Assembly: GCA_022457065.1 (NCBI GenBank)
Contig: JAJGBQ010000003.1
Location: 2,232,001 to 2,296,000 of the forward strand
Reading direction: 5' to 3'
DNA: 64,000 bases
Origin: Curvularia sp. ZM96
Taxonomy: Eukaryota > Ascomycota > Dothideomycetes > Pleosporales > Pleosporaceae
Within the stretch, counting starts at the first letter, position 1. Every line of letters begins with the position of its first letter. Positions 45,560 through 57,756 of this stretch are shown here, one piece after another. The notes under the pieces were generated by a model. The model made no database searches. It worked only from the letters and a program-made list of their open reading frames with translations, and was not told where the DNA came from. The position numbers and the translations under genes were made by a program.

Positions 45560-46302
45560 TTTATTCGCTTTTATTCTGTGGGACAACTGGGGGTTCCGAT
45601 TTCTATGCAGTCGCTTGACAGATGTGTATCGTCTGGCAGATTGTTAAGTTGGCTTGTGTTGGTTCGCGGCCAATCCATGTAACACAAGACCCCGCTTTAT
45701 CACGTGAGTTTCGAAATTTTCTCGAAATTCTTGGCAGTGTAAACTACTACATTTTGTTAGCTTCAATTCGACATGAAGTTCAATCAAAACTGTAAATACT
45801 GGAGGGTCATATTTATCACGATGCTTTAGACCTGATATTTATAATCACGTGAGATGGGGTAATGCTCTCTTCCTTGAATGCCGATAGCTCCTCAAGGATC
45901 CGTCTTGAATACAAGTCTTGTGACTATAGCTCATTTCCAACCGCTACCATGTCCTAGAAAGATGCAATCCATTGCAATTCATGGTAGTTCTACTGTTGTA
46001 TCTATTCGCGAATGCTAATTCAAAATTTCTAACATTAGAAAATACCATGCCCGATGTGTGCAGAAGTGATACTATCTTGGCGCTTAGTGTTGGATCATGA
46101 TTGGCTAAATTATCCACCAACCAGCACATCTGAGCGCGTAACGAGCACGAGCATGCGATTATGAAGTGGGGTCAGTGAGGCAAACCTGTGGCACAAGTGT
46201 GCACGGCTGAAGAAAGGCGAGTACAATCTTTCCTGTCCCAACTACCCCAGATCACAACAGTTCGAGTCAATTTGATGCAACTTGGCGCAGGTTGTAGACG
46301 TG
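45560..46302. other. Divergent intergenic region
   Basis: Shared upstream space of the eEF1A-like gene (-) and the NACHT-ankyrin gene (+). No gene is seen. Confidence 0.5.
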
Positions 46303-49300
46303 ATGCAAGAGTTTCGCAAGAAACTACGGAGGCTTACAAGGAAAGAGCTAGCCGTTGAGGTCAGTACATGTCCGAACCGAATTCCAAGCCAACCGTAGAA
46401 CCCACCTCTGACGTTGAAATTCCCTAGACACCTCCTCAGCTACAGTCCTCGCAGGTTCCAGTGCCAAACACCGTACTCAAAAAATCCTATGGGTTATCAC
46501 TCCTTAGCGAAAACGTGCCGCCTGACGACTCGAAAAATCATGTGGGGGTAGATATCGTGGCTATACATGGCCTAAATGGAGACGCTTACACAACATGGCA
46601 ACATGAGAATGGAACTTTGTGGCTGCGAGATCTACTTCCGAGTGCCCTTCCCGGGTGTCGTGTCTATACCTACGGGTATCCATCTGAGCTTTTTTGGAGT
46701 AAGTCAGTAGCCGATCTACGAGCCTATTCCGGGAACCTCCTGAGCTCTCTCGCAACTCTCTCGGGAGGAAGGCAACGCCCGATCATATTTGTGTGTCATA
46801 GCCTTGGGGGCATAGTGTGCAAGCAGGTGAGAAGCTGAGCCATATTGTACTAATTATACACTAACAAATCTTTGAGGCTCTTGTTCTAGCACACGAAGAT
46901 GACCGTTTGCACGGTAGTATACTGTCTGCTATTTCAGCTATTGTTTTTTTTGGAACACCACACCGCGGTTCGAAGGGAGCGGATATTGGGAAGGTAGTGG
47001 GAAGAGTTGTCAACATATTTTCACAAGCATCAGGAATTACGAACATATCTGGGTCTATACGAGATGACCTTCTTACAACCCTGGGATCCAATTCTCAAGC
47101 ACTGAGCGATCTTGCTGTTTCTTCTCGCAATCGCTTGAAGAACTTGGAGATCGTGACCTTCTACGAAACAGAGATATTGCCCGGGCTGTCCGAATTAGTA
47201 AGACCGTTTCCAGAGAACATACAGTTACCCAGAAATTAGCATCTAACATAATACTGGATGTAGGTAGTCCATCGAAATTCTGCCATAATGGAGATACCAC
47301 AAGAACAAGTCATAGCCCTCTACGCAAATCATAGAACGATGTGCCGTTTCGAAGGGCCAACAGACAGTGGTTACAATTGCACCCTAAATGTCATGAAGCG
47401 ATTGACCAGAACAGCTCTACTGAACCAAGAAACGGCAATGAAAGTGGATCGCACATCATCCAATCAATGTATGTAACAAAAAGAAATCGCAAGACAGTAT
47501 CAGCTAAGCAACTCGCTAGCCTTGAGTGAAACCGAAAGGTCTTGTATGGTTCTACTGAACTCAATCTACCTTGCAGAGTACAAAGCACAGCTACCAGCGC
47601 CAGTACAAGGGACTTGTAGCTGGATTCTGACCCATCCCGCATATTTGGCCTGGCTAACAACTGAAGAGACAAAACTTCTTTGGATCACAGGCGAACCCGG
47701 CTGTGGCAAAACAATGATCTCTGCATATCTGACAGATCACCTAAGACGAGATCATGCCGCTTATGTCAAGCCTCAAGTCTTTTTCTTCTTTTGCGATGAT
47801 AAAGTCAAGTCTCAAAGAGATGCAAGCGCTATCCTCCGTGGAATTCTATATCAGATCGTACAGCAGCACCGAAAACTCATCAAATACGTTAAGACTCAAT
47901 TCGAACTGAACGGACCCAGTCTCGCGAACTCCTTTCCAGCGCTTTGGGAACTCTTCCTAAAAATAGTCACCGATTCTACAACAGGGGCTGTGAGAGTCAT
48001 AGTGGACGCGATTGATGAGTGCGAAGTAAAGACGCGTAGCAGCTTTCTAAATGCCATGATGCAGCTAGTAAATGAGCCTCAGGATGCACATCAACAGCCT
48101 CGAAACTCCATCAAATTTCTCATAACTAGTCGCCCATCTCTCGGAAACTCATACAAACATACGAGATTAATGAAGAATAGACTGCCAATTGAGGAGGGTC
48201 AAGAAAACATCAGCGAAGATGTGAAATTAGTCATTCGAAGCAAGGTCAGCGATATTGCAAACAAATTCAGTTGCGATAACGAGACGAGGAACTATCTTGA
48301 ACGAACGCTGTACTCAAAGTCTGATCAGAGTTTTCTCTGGTTGAACATGGTACTGCATAGCCTGGAAACAAGTCCAAAAGCATCAAGGAGAGACTTTGAA
48401 AGAATTATCGACACTTTTCCACGGAGCCTCGAAGCTACCTATGATAGATTCTTACATGAAATCTTAACCACGGATCGAGAAGATGCTCGAAAATTCTTAC
48501 GCCTACTTGTTGGATGCTCGAGACACTTGACTTTAGTGGAGATGAACACTGCATTCACAATCGACCAAGACTATAAATCTGTAGCCGATGTGGTAAAGGA
48601 TTTGCAGCTTTCTATCAGCACAACGCTACAGAATGTTGTAGGGTCCTTCGTCCGCATCAAGGATGTGAACCAGAGTTCCAACGAAAACTCGAAAGTTTCG
48701 CTTGTGCACCAGTCCGCTAAGGAATATCTAACAGACATTGCACTCCATTCTGTGGACGGAATAGTGCAGAGCCTTTCGGTTTCCGTAGTAGACGCGGCGC
48801 TGGAAATTTCTCAAGCGTGCATACGGTACCTGCTTCTAGAGGAATTTCAGTTGGATATTTTCGCTTTAGAAAGAACGAGCATCGAGACCAATTCGCCTAG
48901 ATCCAATCTTTCATTTCGAGACATGGATGTCGACGCAGTAGCCCCAGATAGCCCTCTTGAGTTAGATGCTCATCTCGACCTAGACGATCTCTTTACAAAC
49001 TCGCGAGACTTGGATGAGGAGCGATGTTCTTCAGTCGACAACAAGTACAGATTTTTTGACTACGCTGCGACCTACTGGGCAGAACACTACTCTCTATGCG
49101 AAGACATCGCCCCAAAGTCTATCCAAGAGGCCGCTTTTCAATTGACGAAGAACTCCAGCTCGGTTCTAACGAACTGGTTGAAGTACTATTGGTTCAAGAA
49201 TAACATGGAATACACGTTTCCAGATGTTTTCGAGACTATTGAAGTGGCCGCATTCTTCAATCTAGCTGTAATGCTTGCTGAGATTGTAAAGAAGGCTGAT

Positions 49301-50320
49301 CTTGACAACCACGTAAAACTCAGAGCCTTATTCTGGGCAGCGAGGATGTCCTCTCTAAAATGTATCAAGGTGCTGCTTCAGCATGATGCAAATCCTAATG
49401 GTGTTTGTATCGATCGGCAAACACCATTGACTATATCAGCGCAGTATGGCCATCTAGATGCTGTCCGGATACTTCTCAACGAGCCATCTACGGACGTTAA
49501 TTTTAGAGGCAAATCTGGAAGGTCAGCAATATCATTCGCAGCAGGAAATGGTCACCTAGAGATTGTCAAAGCCCTACTAGAACATGGAGCATTCAGACCA
49601 GACGACCAGGATAGTGCGCAATGGACACCGCTTTTCTGGGCTGTGATAGGAGACCATGAGGATATTGTACAACTATTGCTGAGACAGTCGTCAATCAATA
49701 TCAATCACATTGACAAACATGGGCGCTCAGTACTATCCTGGGCCGCGGGTGAAGGTACGAGAAGAGCCCTGAAGGTCATACTTCGACACCCTTCCATCGA
49801 CCTGAATTTAAGGGACTTCAAAGGGCTCTCTCCGCTTTTGTGGGCTGCAAGAAATGGCCAAGACGAGGTGGTTAGTACTTTGATGCACAAAAGAGGAGTT
49901 GATAAAGCCGCAAAAGATGGAGACCTACGCAATGCGATCTCGTGGGCATGTCAAGGCGGGCATACCAACACTTTGCGCACTTTACTCAAGAACAAGTGTG
50001 GGGGTGAGGACGACGTCGATATCGACACTTGGACACCTTTGTTGTGGGCACTGTTTGTTCGATCTCCAGCAACTGTGGAAGTGCTACTTTCGAGCCGCCG
50101 CGTCCAAATCGACCGCCAAGATGGCTACGGTCGTACAGCTTTGATCTGGGCAGCAAGTTATGGTTATCTAGACGTGGTGCAGCTTCTAGTATCATGGAAA
50201 GCAGATTTGCTTATCAAGAATCAAGGCGGACATACTGCTGCAGATGTCGCAAGGATCGAAGGGCAAACTGAGGTGTGGGAGTTTTTGGAGGCTCAGCAAG
50301 CTAAGCAAATAGAGTGTTAA
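46303..50320 (+). CDS. NLR: alpha/beta-hydrolase - NACHT - ankyrin
   Basis: Nod-like receptor of the fungal STAND class. Exons 46303-46359, 46428-46826, 46877-47197, 47264-47468, 47520-50320; 1260 aa. The short first exon (MQEFRKKLRRLTRKELAVE) is inferred from frame and splice sites. The N-terminal effector is a hydrolase of the SesB/lipase type: IVAIHGLNGDAYTTW, then FVCHSLGGIVCKQ with the nucleophile Ser, and VFFGTPHRGS. NACHT: Walker A GEPGCGKT near residue 385 and acidic VDAIDECE; then a winged-helix-like region. The C-terminus has about nine ankyrin repeats (TPLTISAQYGHLDAVRILL; SAISFAAGNGHLEIVKALL; TALIWAASYGYLDVVQLLV). Family knowledge: ligand binding to the repeats triggers oligomerisation and activates the hydrolase. 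Appears intact. Confidence 0.88.
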
Positions 50321-51263
50321 CAAGTGAGTTATACTACGTAGTTCCTCAATCCTAACGCCTCTTGGGAAGGTAGACTAAGTTGAATACTGTAATTCAGCGA
50401 GTCTTCAACAAGCTTCCTTCACCAAGGGAGTGTAGCAGATAGCTCATCAAATGATTGATCGCCTTGAGACTACAATGCGCAACACGACTAAGCGAAAACC
50501 TCTTGGGTGGCGCCTGGCACAGCCAGATAGGTTACATAAATTTTCCAATTTAGCCGAAATAGTTTCTGAGATAGCAGGCAGTAGTCGTGCGTGCGAGGCT
50601 CTTTGGCACTTGCAACGAGATTGGACACAACTCTTGCGCTCTCCACAGTTAATCCTTGCAATGGAACATAGCGCAGCGCCACCATGTTATTCCGCTCCAA
50701 TGTCGACATAGTCTTACTATATGCTGCGTTATGTTGGCCATTGATTACCTTGCTGTGCACTCTTGTCGACTCAGCACCCACGCCACGAACCCAGAGAGCT
50801 AGCAACACAACTATGGTTAATGCGACAAATCATCTGGAAGCGGCTAAGAAGGGCCAACGCACACTAGCCTACGATACCAGTTTGCCTCTGCTAAACGATG
50901 CCATCATCAAGACTACAAAGTTACCGATAGATGCCGCGTATTCCAAAGTTCCTCCGCCCGATTGACAGCCGACTAATCACAGTTGATAGCCTCATATTGC
51001 GATCACGTTCTTGTATGCATTTAGAAGAGAGAGAATCGAATCACCTTGGTGCAAGTGTACTAGAATAATCGAAGATCACAATTGGCAGTTGCATGCAAGC
51101 ATGTCATCTATCTAACTAGGACTGACCCTCAACGCTGGACTCAACATTAGATGGGATGATTGAGGGACTTGAGAAACTCAGCTTGTGAAGAAGCAAAGCA
51201 CCAACACAACAACTTCGCCGAAGACAAGACCCCTAGAAACCAGTCTTGAAGATAAAACGTAAC
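50321..51263. other. Gene-poor stretch
   Basis: Between the NACHT-ankyrin gene and the diverged repeat copy. A 93-codon frame from ATG at 50684 starts with a hydrophobic run (VLLYAALCWPLITLLCTLV), which could be a signal anchor, but nothing else supports it. Confidence 0.4.
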
Positions 51264-51825
51264 GTCCGTCCCTGTGCGCCGAACATCCCTCCGCGATGAA
51301 CCACCAACGTTGTTCAAGAACGTTACGCCCAAGCCGCAAACACTCTTAGATTCAAGTATATATTTGTATACTATTTATATCTACCTCTACCTAGCACAAA
51401 TTTTAAATAGCAAAGTTATAGCAATCTAAGGTGCGTGAATGTATCTTTTTTGTTAAGCATTAAAATTATAACAATGATATACCCCTATTCTACCCTTGAT
51501 AGAAGCGCAGTTTGTTTATCTAGAGGCCTTATATAATATATAGTTAGCTAATAAAGTTACACATATTATATAGAGACGTGCAATCTCTATTTAGGTGCAT
51601 CCGAGTTTGTCCGGCTCCGTGTGCCAGTCCTTCACGTTTAGCGAGAGGACTTAGAATACTAACAGGACTAAGAACGCTTAGCGTCCTATAATGTACAACT
51701 ATACTATGCCAAAAGAGCTAAAGCTGTGGTGCAGAGCTCTAGAAGCGTTTAATGGGTGCTGTGCAAGCGCGCAGTTACCGGCTATTCTTAGAAGCAGACT
51801 GGTGGTGGATTCTGTTGGCTTCGCT
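51264..51825 (+). repeat. Third, diverged copy of the 41160/57533 repeat
   Basis: Starts with GTCCGTCCCTG like the other two copies and follows them for about 560 bp with many C/T and G/A differences and small indels, then diverges. It is in the same orientation as the left copy and lies between the two NLR genes. Confidence 0.75.
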
Positions 51826-52109
51826 CGAGGTATCCCTCAGTCACCGCAACCACAAACATGGACCCAGCCAGACGCTCGCGCAACGTCTGCCTGTAGGTGT
51901 GCGTGACAAACTTGCTGCTCGACCAGAGTACGGCAATGTTTTTGTCTCAACTCTGATCCACCGTAGGCTTGAACGACGCTCGCGAGTAGAGCAGGCTCAG
52001 AGTTAGCAGTACTGGCTAGAAGCGCTTAGCTTTCCTGCATTGTCTCACTTTACACAGCCCCCGCACTGCTAAAGCGCTTGCTCTGTTAGATCTAGCGGAC
52101 GACACATGC

Positions 52110-52466
52110 TTGCGGGTTCTTCTAGAATGTTCTTTGATTCATACACTGCGCCACTTTTCCCTTTACCCGGATGATCGTTTATCGCTGGTACTAGGCAAAG
52201 CCAAGGTCATGGGCTATGAGGGGCTCGTGGAAGCACGAGAGAAGCGCATTGAGAAAGACGCGGCTCAGAAGGCCAAAGGTAAAGGCAACCGAGGTCGGAA
52301 GCGTATGAGTGCTGCACTAGAGGCGGGCGACGCGGAGTCAAACGCGAAGGCGAGGCGGATAACCGGGGGACTATTGTCAGAGCCGAGAGCGTCAACTGTT
52401 GCAGCTGTCGTGAGGATTGAGAGTGTACCTGCTCCATGGAGAGCCCCAGTGGCCCGGATGTACTAG
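52110..52466 (+). pseudogene. DDE transposase C-terminal remnant
   Basis: Open 118-codon frame ending EARE-KR, a KGKGNRGRKR basic patch, a Glu/Ala-rich stretch and the tail PAPWRAPVARMY. Basic GKRGRKRK patches followed by APWRAPVARMY occur at the ends of fungal DDE_1 (pogo-like) transposases as I recall them. The catalytic domain is missing; upstream frames to about 51840 are broken. Not RIP-mutated to the extent of the 20-27 kb island. Confidence 0.5.
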
Positions 52467-53276
52467 TAGACCAGGACACGAAACGAAACTTGTGGCGGCC
52501 TAGGAAAGATAGCCGTTTGTTTTCTTACAGTGAGCGTATTAGCACGCTATAGGAAGGCAAACTGTTCTGCTATACTTCCTAAGAATATCATAGATTATGC
52601 ATACTACTATGTAGTTCTTGCTGTCATAACTCCACAGCTATGATATTTACTATATCTATTGCTATAATTTGCGGTAGCTATTCGCGCAATTGTGCCTCTC
52701 GATATATATCGCTCTTGCCCTAGCTCTAGTCAAAGCCAGACACCTTTCATCTACTCAGCATAGCGACCACTATTAATGGACACGCCCTAAAGGTCTTAGA
52801 AGCGCGTTCCACAGACTCTAGCCATGCTCGTATCGATAACTAAAGAAAAAAAATTCATTATAACTAGTCCTGTATCAGCTCGGAGCTATGTAAGACTTTG
52901 GCCGAAGGCCGTTCTATGGGGTTTGTTTACAATTGGGGAGCTTGGATGGGGGTTGTGTGGCTATGGTGCTTCTTGGTATACAAGAGATTGTATTCGATAG
53001 AGAGCTAACTATTACTACTTGCGCGGTGTTTATTTACTTGTCGGAACAAAGGTTACGCCGAGAGTCTGAGCGCGGAGTCTGAGCGCCGCTCGGACGGTGT
53101 ATAGATTTCGGGTGCTCCAAGTAGCACCCGGATTCTGTGGACAACCCGAGATCCCATCGAGGAGCTACTAAAAGGGCGTCCAGCCCATTACAACAAGTTT
53201 TGAATAGATCTATCTTTGAACAACCAGAGAGGCATAATATTTAGAAAAATCTTCCCATTTATCCACAACTGCTCAT
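52467..53276. other. Non-coding, possible solo-LTR end
   Basis: AT-leaning and without genes. At 53109-53130 a hairpin (CGGGTGCT, 6-nt loop, AGCACCCG) is followed by a purine/pyrimidine-balanced stretch ending near TTTTGAATAGATCTATCTTT, reminiscent of fungal copia LTR 3' ends. No partner LTR is seen in the window. Confidence 0.35.
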
Positions 53277-56200
53277 CTAGACCACCTGACAAATCCAGAC
53301 CCTTCCTGACCCTACTCCTATGCCTACTTGGGTCTCACTTACAGCCGAGCTTAACGGTCGATACTCGGAAGGTATCCATAATATGTTGCTACCAGCGCAC
53401 ATAACCCAGTTGCGATCTGAACTTATACCGGCACCCTGGTACTGTAGTTTTGATGCTGCAGCGTCGATGCGGTCTACAAGCTGGGAACTAGGGATAGTGA
53501 TAGCAATAGTACCTATTTCTGTATGGAGTAAAGTACCAGTAGAATTGAAAGAGAAGTGCGAAAGCGATCTGCCAACGTCAAGGGTATGTAGGCATGTCCC
53601 GCTGCTAGCGTCCCAGATCTTGACAGTCCTGTCTAATGACGCTGACGCTAGCCGGGTCGAGTCGTGCGAGAAGGCCACCGAGTTAATATAACTGCTATGG
53701 CCCTCAAGCGTGTGCACACACGTCCCGCTGCTCGCGTCCCAGATCTTGATAGTCCTGTCTAATGACGCTGACGCTAGCCGGGTTGAGTCGTGTGAGAAGG
53801 CCACTGAGTTAATATTACTGTTATGGCCCTCAAGCGTGTACACACACGTCCCGCTGCTCGCGTCCCAGATCTTGACAGTTCTATCGCCTAACGCTGACAC
53901 TAGCCAGGCTGAGTCGTGTGAGAAGGCCACCGAGTTAATATAACTACTATGGCCCTCAAGCGTGTGCACACACGTCCCGCTGCTCGCGTCCCAGATCTTG
54001 ACAGTCTTGTCGCCTGACGCTGACGCTAGCCGGGTTGAGTCGTGCGAGAAGGCCACCGAATTAACATAACTGCTATGGCCCTCAAGCGTGTGCACACACG
54101 TCCCGCTGCTCGCGTCCCAGATCTTGACAATGTTGTCCCAAGACGCTGACGCTAGCCGGGTCGAGTCGTGCGAGAAGGTTACCAAGGTAACATCACGGCT
54201 ATGGCCCTCAAGCGTGTGCACACACGTCCCGCTGCTCGCTTCCCAGATTTTGACAGTCCTGTCATAAGACGCCGACGCTAGCCGGGTCGAGTCGTGCGAG
54301 AAGGCCACCGAACTAACTTTACTACTATGGCCCTCGAGCGTGTGCACACACGTCCCGCTGCTCGCGTCCCAGATCTTGACAGTCCTGTCTAATGACGCTG
54401 ACGCTAGCCGGGTCGAGTCGTGTGAGAAGGCCACTGAGTTTACCTCATCGTTATGGCCCTCAAGCGTGTGCACACACGTCCCGCTGCTCGCGTCCCAGAT
54501 CTTAACAGTCCTGTCGCCTGACGCTGACGCTAGCCGGGTCGAGTCGTGCGAGAAGACTACTGAGCTAACGCTATTGCTATGGCCCTCGAGCGTGTGTACA
54601 CACGTCCCGCTGCTCGCGTCCCAGGTCTTGACAGTCCTGTCGCCTGACGCTGACACTAGCCTGGTTGAGTCGTGCGAGAAGGCCACTGAGTTAATATAAC
54701 TGCTATGGCCCTCAAGCGTGTACACACATGTCCCGCTGCTCGCGTCCCAGATCTTGACAGTCCTGTCGCCTGACGCTGACGCTAGCCGGGTTGAGTCGTG
54801 CGAGAAGGCCACCGAGTTAATATAACTGCTATGGCCCTCAAGCGTGTGCACACACGTCCCGCTGCTCGCGTCCCAGATCTTGACAGTCCTGTCGTCTGAC
54901 GCTGACGCTAGCCGGGTCGAGTTGTGCGAGAAGGCTACTGACTTAACCTCCCTACTATGGCCCTTAAGCGTCTGCAGGCACGTCCCGCTGCTCGCGTCCC
55001 AGATCTTGACAGTCCTGTCGTCTGACGCTGACGCTAGCCGGGTCGAGTCGTGCGAGAAGGCCACCGAACTAACTTCACTGCTATGGCCCTCGAGCGTCTG
55101 CAGGCACGCACTCCAGCCATTACTCATAGCTGGCTTGATGGCTACTTCCCTTGGCTCTTCGTGCTGGAACAGCCTTCTTACTATGCTATCTGCTGGACTG
55201 AACAGCAGAGCAGATGCGTACGCTTGTAATGGATAGTTCTCGATTGCCTCCTTATGATACATAATGAATCGTCGCGCGTCGTACATGATCTCGTTCAATG
55301 CGTCCGTGTTTCCAAGTCCCTAGCTACGTTAGTAACTACACCGTGAAGGCCATGTATAGATGTAGTCGTATTAGCCGTACCTGGACTAGATCCCATAGCC
55401 TTGTCATCGAGACTACCCCTTTGGCCATGCTTCTGCACAAGCTGAGCGCTTCTAGCCAGTAGAGATATCTCTGCCTAAGAAATGCGTCTATAGTCCTAGT
55501 GGTTTCTTGATTAATAGCACTGGGTTTTGAGTCGCAGAAGTGGTCAACCCAGTACACACATGAGTAGAACAACGCATCTAGAGGATCAGGAACAGGCGGC
55601 TTGATATCTCCTATAGGATATCCAGGAGCTTGAAGGTTGTATATATCTCTGCGCAGTGTCTTGTGTAGGACAGCAAGTGACTTCGCAAAGATGTCTTGAT
55701 GCACATGTTCTATACCGTCTAGAAAGACCTTGTCCGACGCGTTTGTGACGAGGAAGTCCTTAGCTGACTGATGCACAAAGTAGACTGTGTCATCGCGCAG
55801 CGTCAGGAACGATCCGCAGAGACTAATGATCTCCCGCACAGACTCTAAGTCGTCATCAAAGTTTGCAAGCTGTTTAGTGAGCACAATCAGCTCAGCGACT
55901 GTGACAGGTCGATACAGGACAGCAGTCAAAGCCAACACGCAGCGACAGACGTCAGCGTCGTCAGACTCGCTCATCTGCTGCATCATCCGCTTGTACAAGT
56001 CGCCTAATCCAGGCGGGAATAACGCTAGCTTCTTTAGCACGTTCCGCTTCGGCGTCTTTTCGAGCTCTTGGCACACTAACGCGACCCAGAGGAAGGTGTC
56101 GTTCGCATTTGACCTAAAGTGCTGGAGCACAGCGTGTTGAAGTTCCTCTTTATACTGTTTCTCCCGCGCTAATTGGTCTACCTTTTGCTGGATAAAGATA

Positions 56201-57756
56201 TCAACTGCCGCGGCGACCGACTCTGCGTTCAGCTCAAGGCTCAGCCTTGTCTTGTACTCTGCACGCTGTAGTTGTTCCTCAATAGCTGGCCAGTTGCGAC
56301 TAGATACAATCCACTTGACGCGAGAGGACACAGAAGACTGCTTCGCAATGAAGGTAAGCAGCTTTGCTAAGTCTGTTATGCATTCATCGAGCGCGTCAAC
56401 AATTAGGTATGTCGCACTTAGGCTTGCATCTCGCAACACGTCGGCGAAGATCTCAGTCAGGGCGACCCAGGCATTTGCGTCCTCGAATAAGCTCTTGCCT
56501 GCGCGATCGTGCTTCTTGCGAACATGAACTACAAGCGATGGTTGCTGGTCCACGAGCATATACAGCAAGCCCCGCAGCACAGCTGTAGCACTATTAATGC
56601 GCGAGTCAGTCGCCTGGCAGAAAAAGTATGAGATAAGGGTAGGTTTCGGCGTCAAGTTTTGCAGTTGGTCGATAATGCCGCACAGCAGCATTGTCTTGCC
56701 TTTGCCAGGATTACCTTTCACCCATAGTAGTCGGCTCTCCGAGTCTTGCTGCCACTGCTGGAAGGTGTCGTTGTCAAGAACCCAACAGTAAGCGCCCGCA
56801 AGCAGCCCGCCTTTAGTCTCCTCGATCCGCTTCTTGTCATCGCGCGGGTTGCTAGGACATAAGTCTTGGACGCACTTGTTCTGCTTGTCAACCTCGTCTA
56901 GAACCCGCTGCATTGCTTCAGCTAGATTCTCACCATCGATCGGAGATAAGCTGACGCCGAGAATACCCATTAAAGAGTACGCGCGATCTGCTGGAATTGT
57001 TGTAGTGCGATGTTCAATCCAGGTAACGCGTTCATGAACACTAAAGCTAGATAACGGTTCGCCCTGCAGCGCTGGACTAGGGATGCCTGTAACTTCACGC
57101 ACTTCTTTTGCTAGCGACAACTTATCACCAAGCTTGGTCCCTTCTCTAGAGAAGAACTCTACTGTGGATGGTGCGAGAAGCTCTTGCAGTGTCCATCCAC
57201 GGGTAAACCATCTGCTTTTCTTGAGCGCAAGCTCAGGCGTCTGCTTGCTGCGCATAAGATCGCTACCGACCAAAGTGCATGGAACGTCGCGCGAATAGAA
57301 GTAGCGCTGCATCGTGCTGCCGTACCATCTCGACATAGTATAGAGAATAAAGAGCATCCAGAACCACAAACGCCATCGTGAATCGTGGTGGCCTGGCGTC
57401 ACTGGTAGAGGTTGATTAGAGACATCCGACAGATATACATAACACCGAGCTGCATCGCGGTACCAGCGAAACATCGATCGGATGGAGAAGGCGAGTTCAG
57501 CCTTGTTGGCCTTGTCGATGCAGCACGTATCAATCCAGAAGTACTGGAGGTTGTCGCGCCGCGCCTGTTTTCCGCAGAAGACGATCTTCTTGTAGCCCGG
57601 CTTCGTCTTGCCGCCGCCTGTCTGAAGGTCTGCAAAGGTCACCTCGTCGCCATCTGCGCCCCAGGTGTGTGAGAGTATCGCGTAGGGGGGTATGTCGCCA
57701 TCGTCGAAGCTGTGGATGCTGAGCTCTCCGCTTTCGCTGTACTGCAAGAGCCGCAT
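53277..57756 (-). CDS. NLR: HET - NACHT - WD40 (HET-E/HET-D-like)
   Basis: Exon 1 (57756-55381) and exon 2 (55319-53277) join across a 61-bp intron (LVQ / GLGNTDALNEIM), 1472 aa. HET domain, residues about 1-235: YAILSHTWG, YFWIDTCCIDK, RGWTLQELLAP. NACHT: Walker A GNPGKGKTMLLC near residue 345, LIVDALDECI, and FVHQSAKDFL downstream. Then 12 WD40 repeats of 42 aa, residues about 865-1370, nearly identical except at a few surface positions, ending in a degenerate repeat. Same architecture as the Podospora vegetative-incompatibility genes het-e, het-d and het-r, in which the WD repeats recognise an allelic partner and the HET domain triggers cell death. The upstream 0.9 kb and codons 1-75 lie in the inverted duplicate. 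Intact. Confidence 0.92.
53590..55110 (-). repeat. 126-bp tandem repeats encoding WD40 units
   Basis: The string CCCTCAAGCG/CCCTCGAGCG recurs exactly every 126 bp from 53701 to 55087, 12 times. Copies are nearly identical, which implies recent homogenisation. Copy-number change by slippage or unequal crossing-over is expected. Confidence 0.93.

Noticed and set aside
53320..55236. Plus-strand ORFs of 77-130 codons inside the WD40 region
   Set aside because: They are periodic antisense shadows of the 126-bp repeats.
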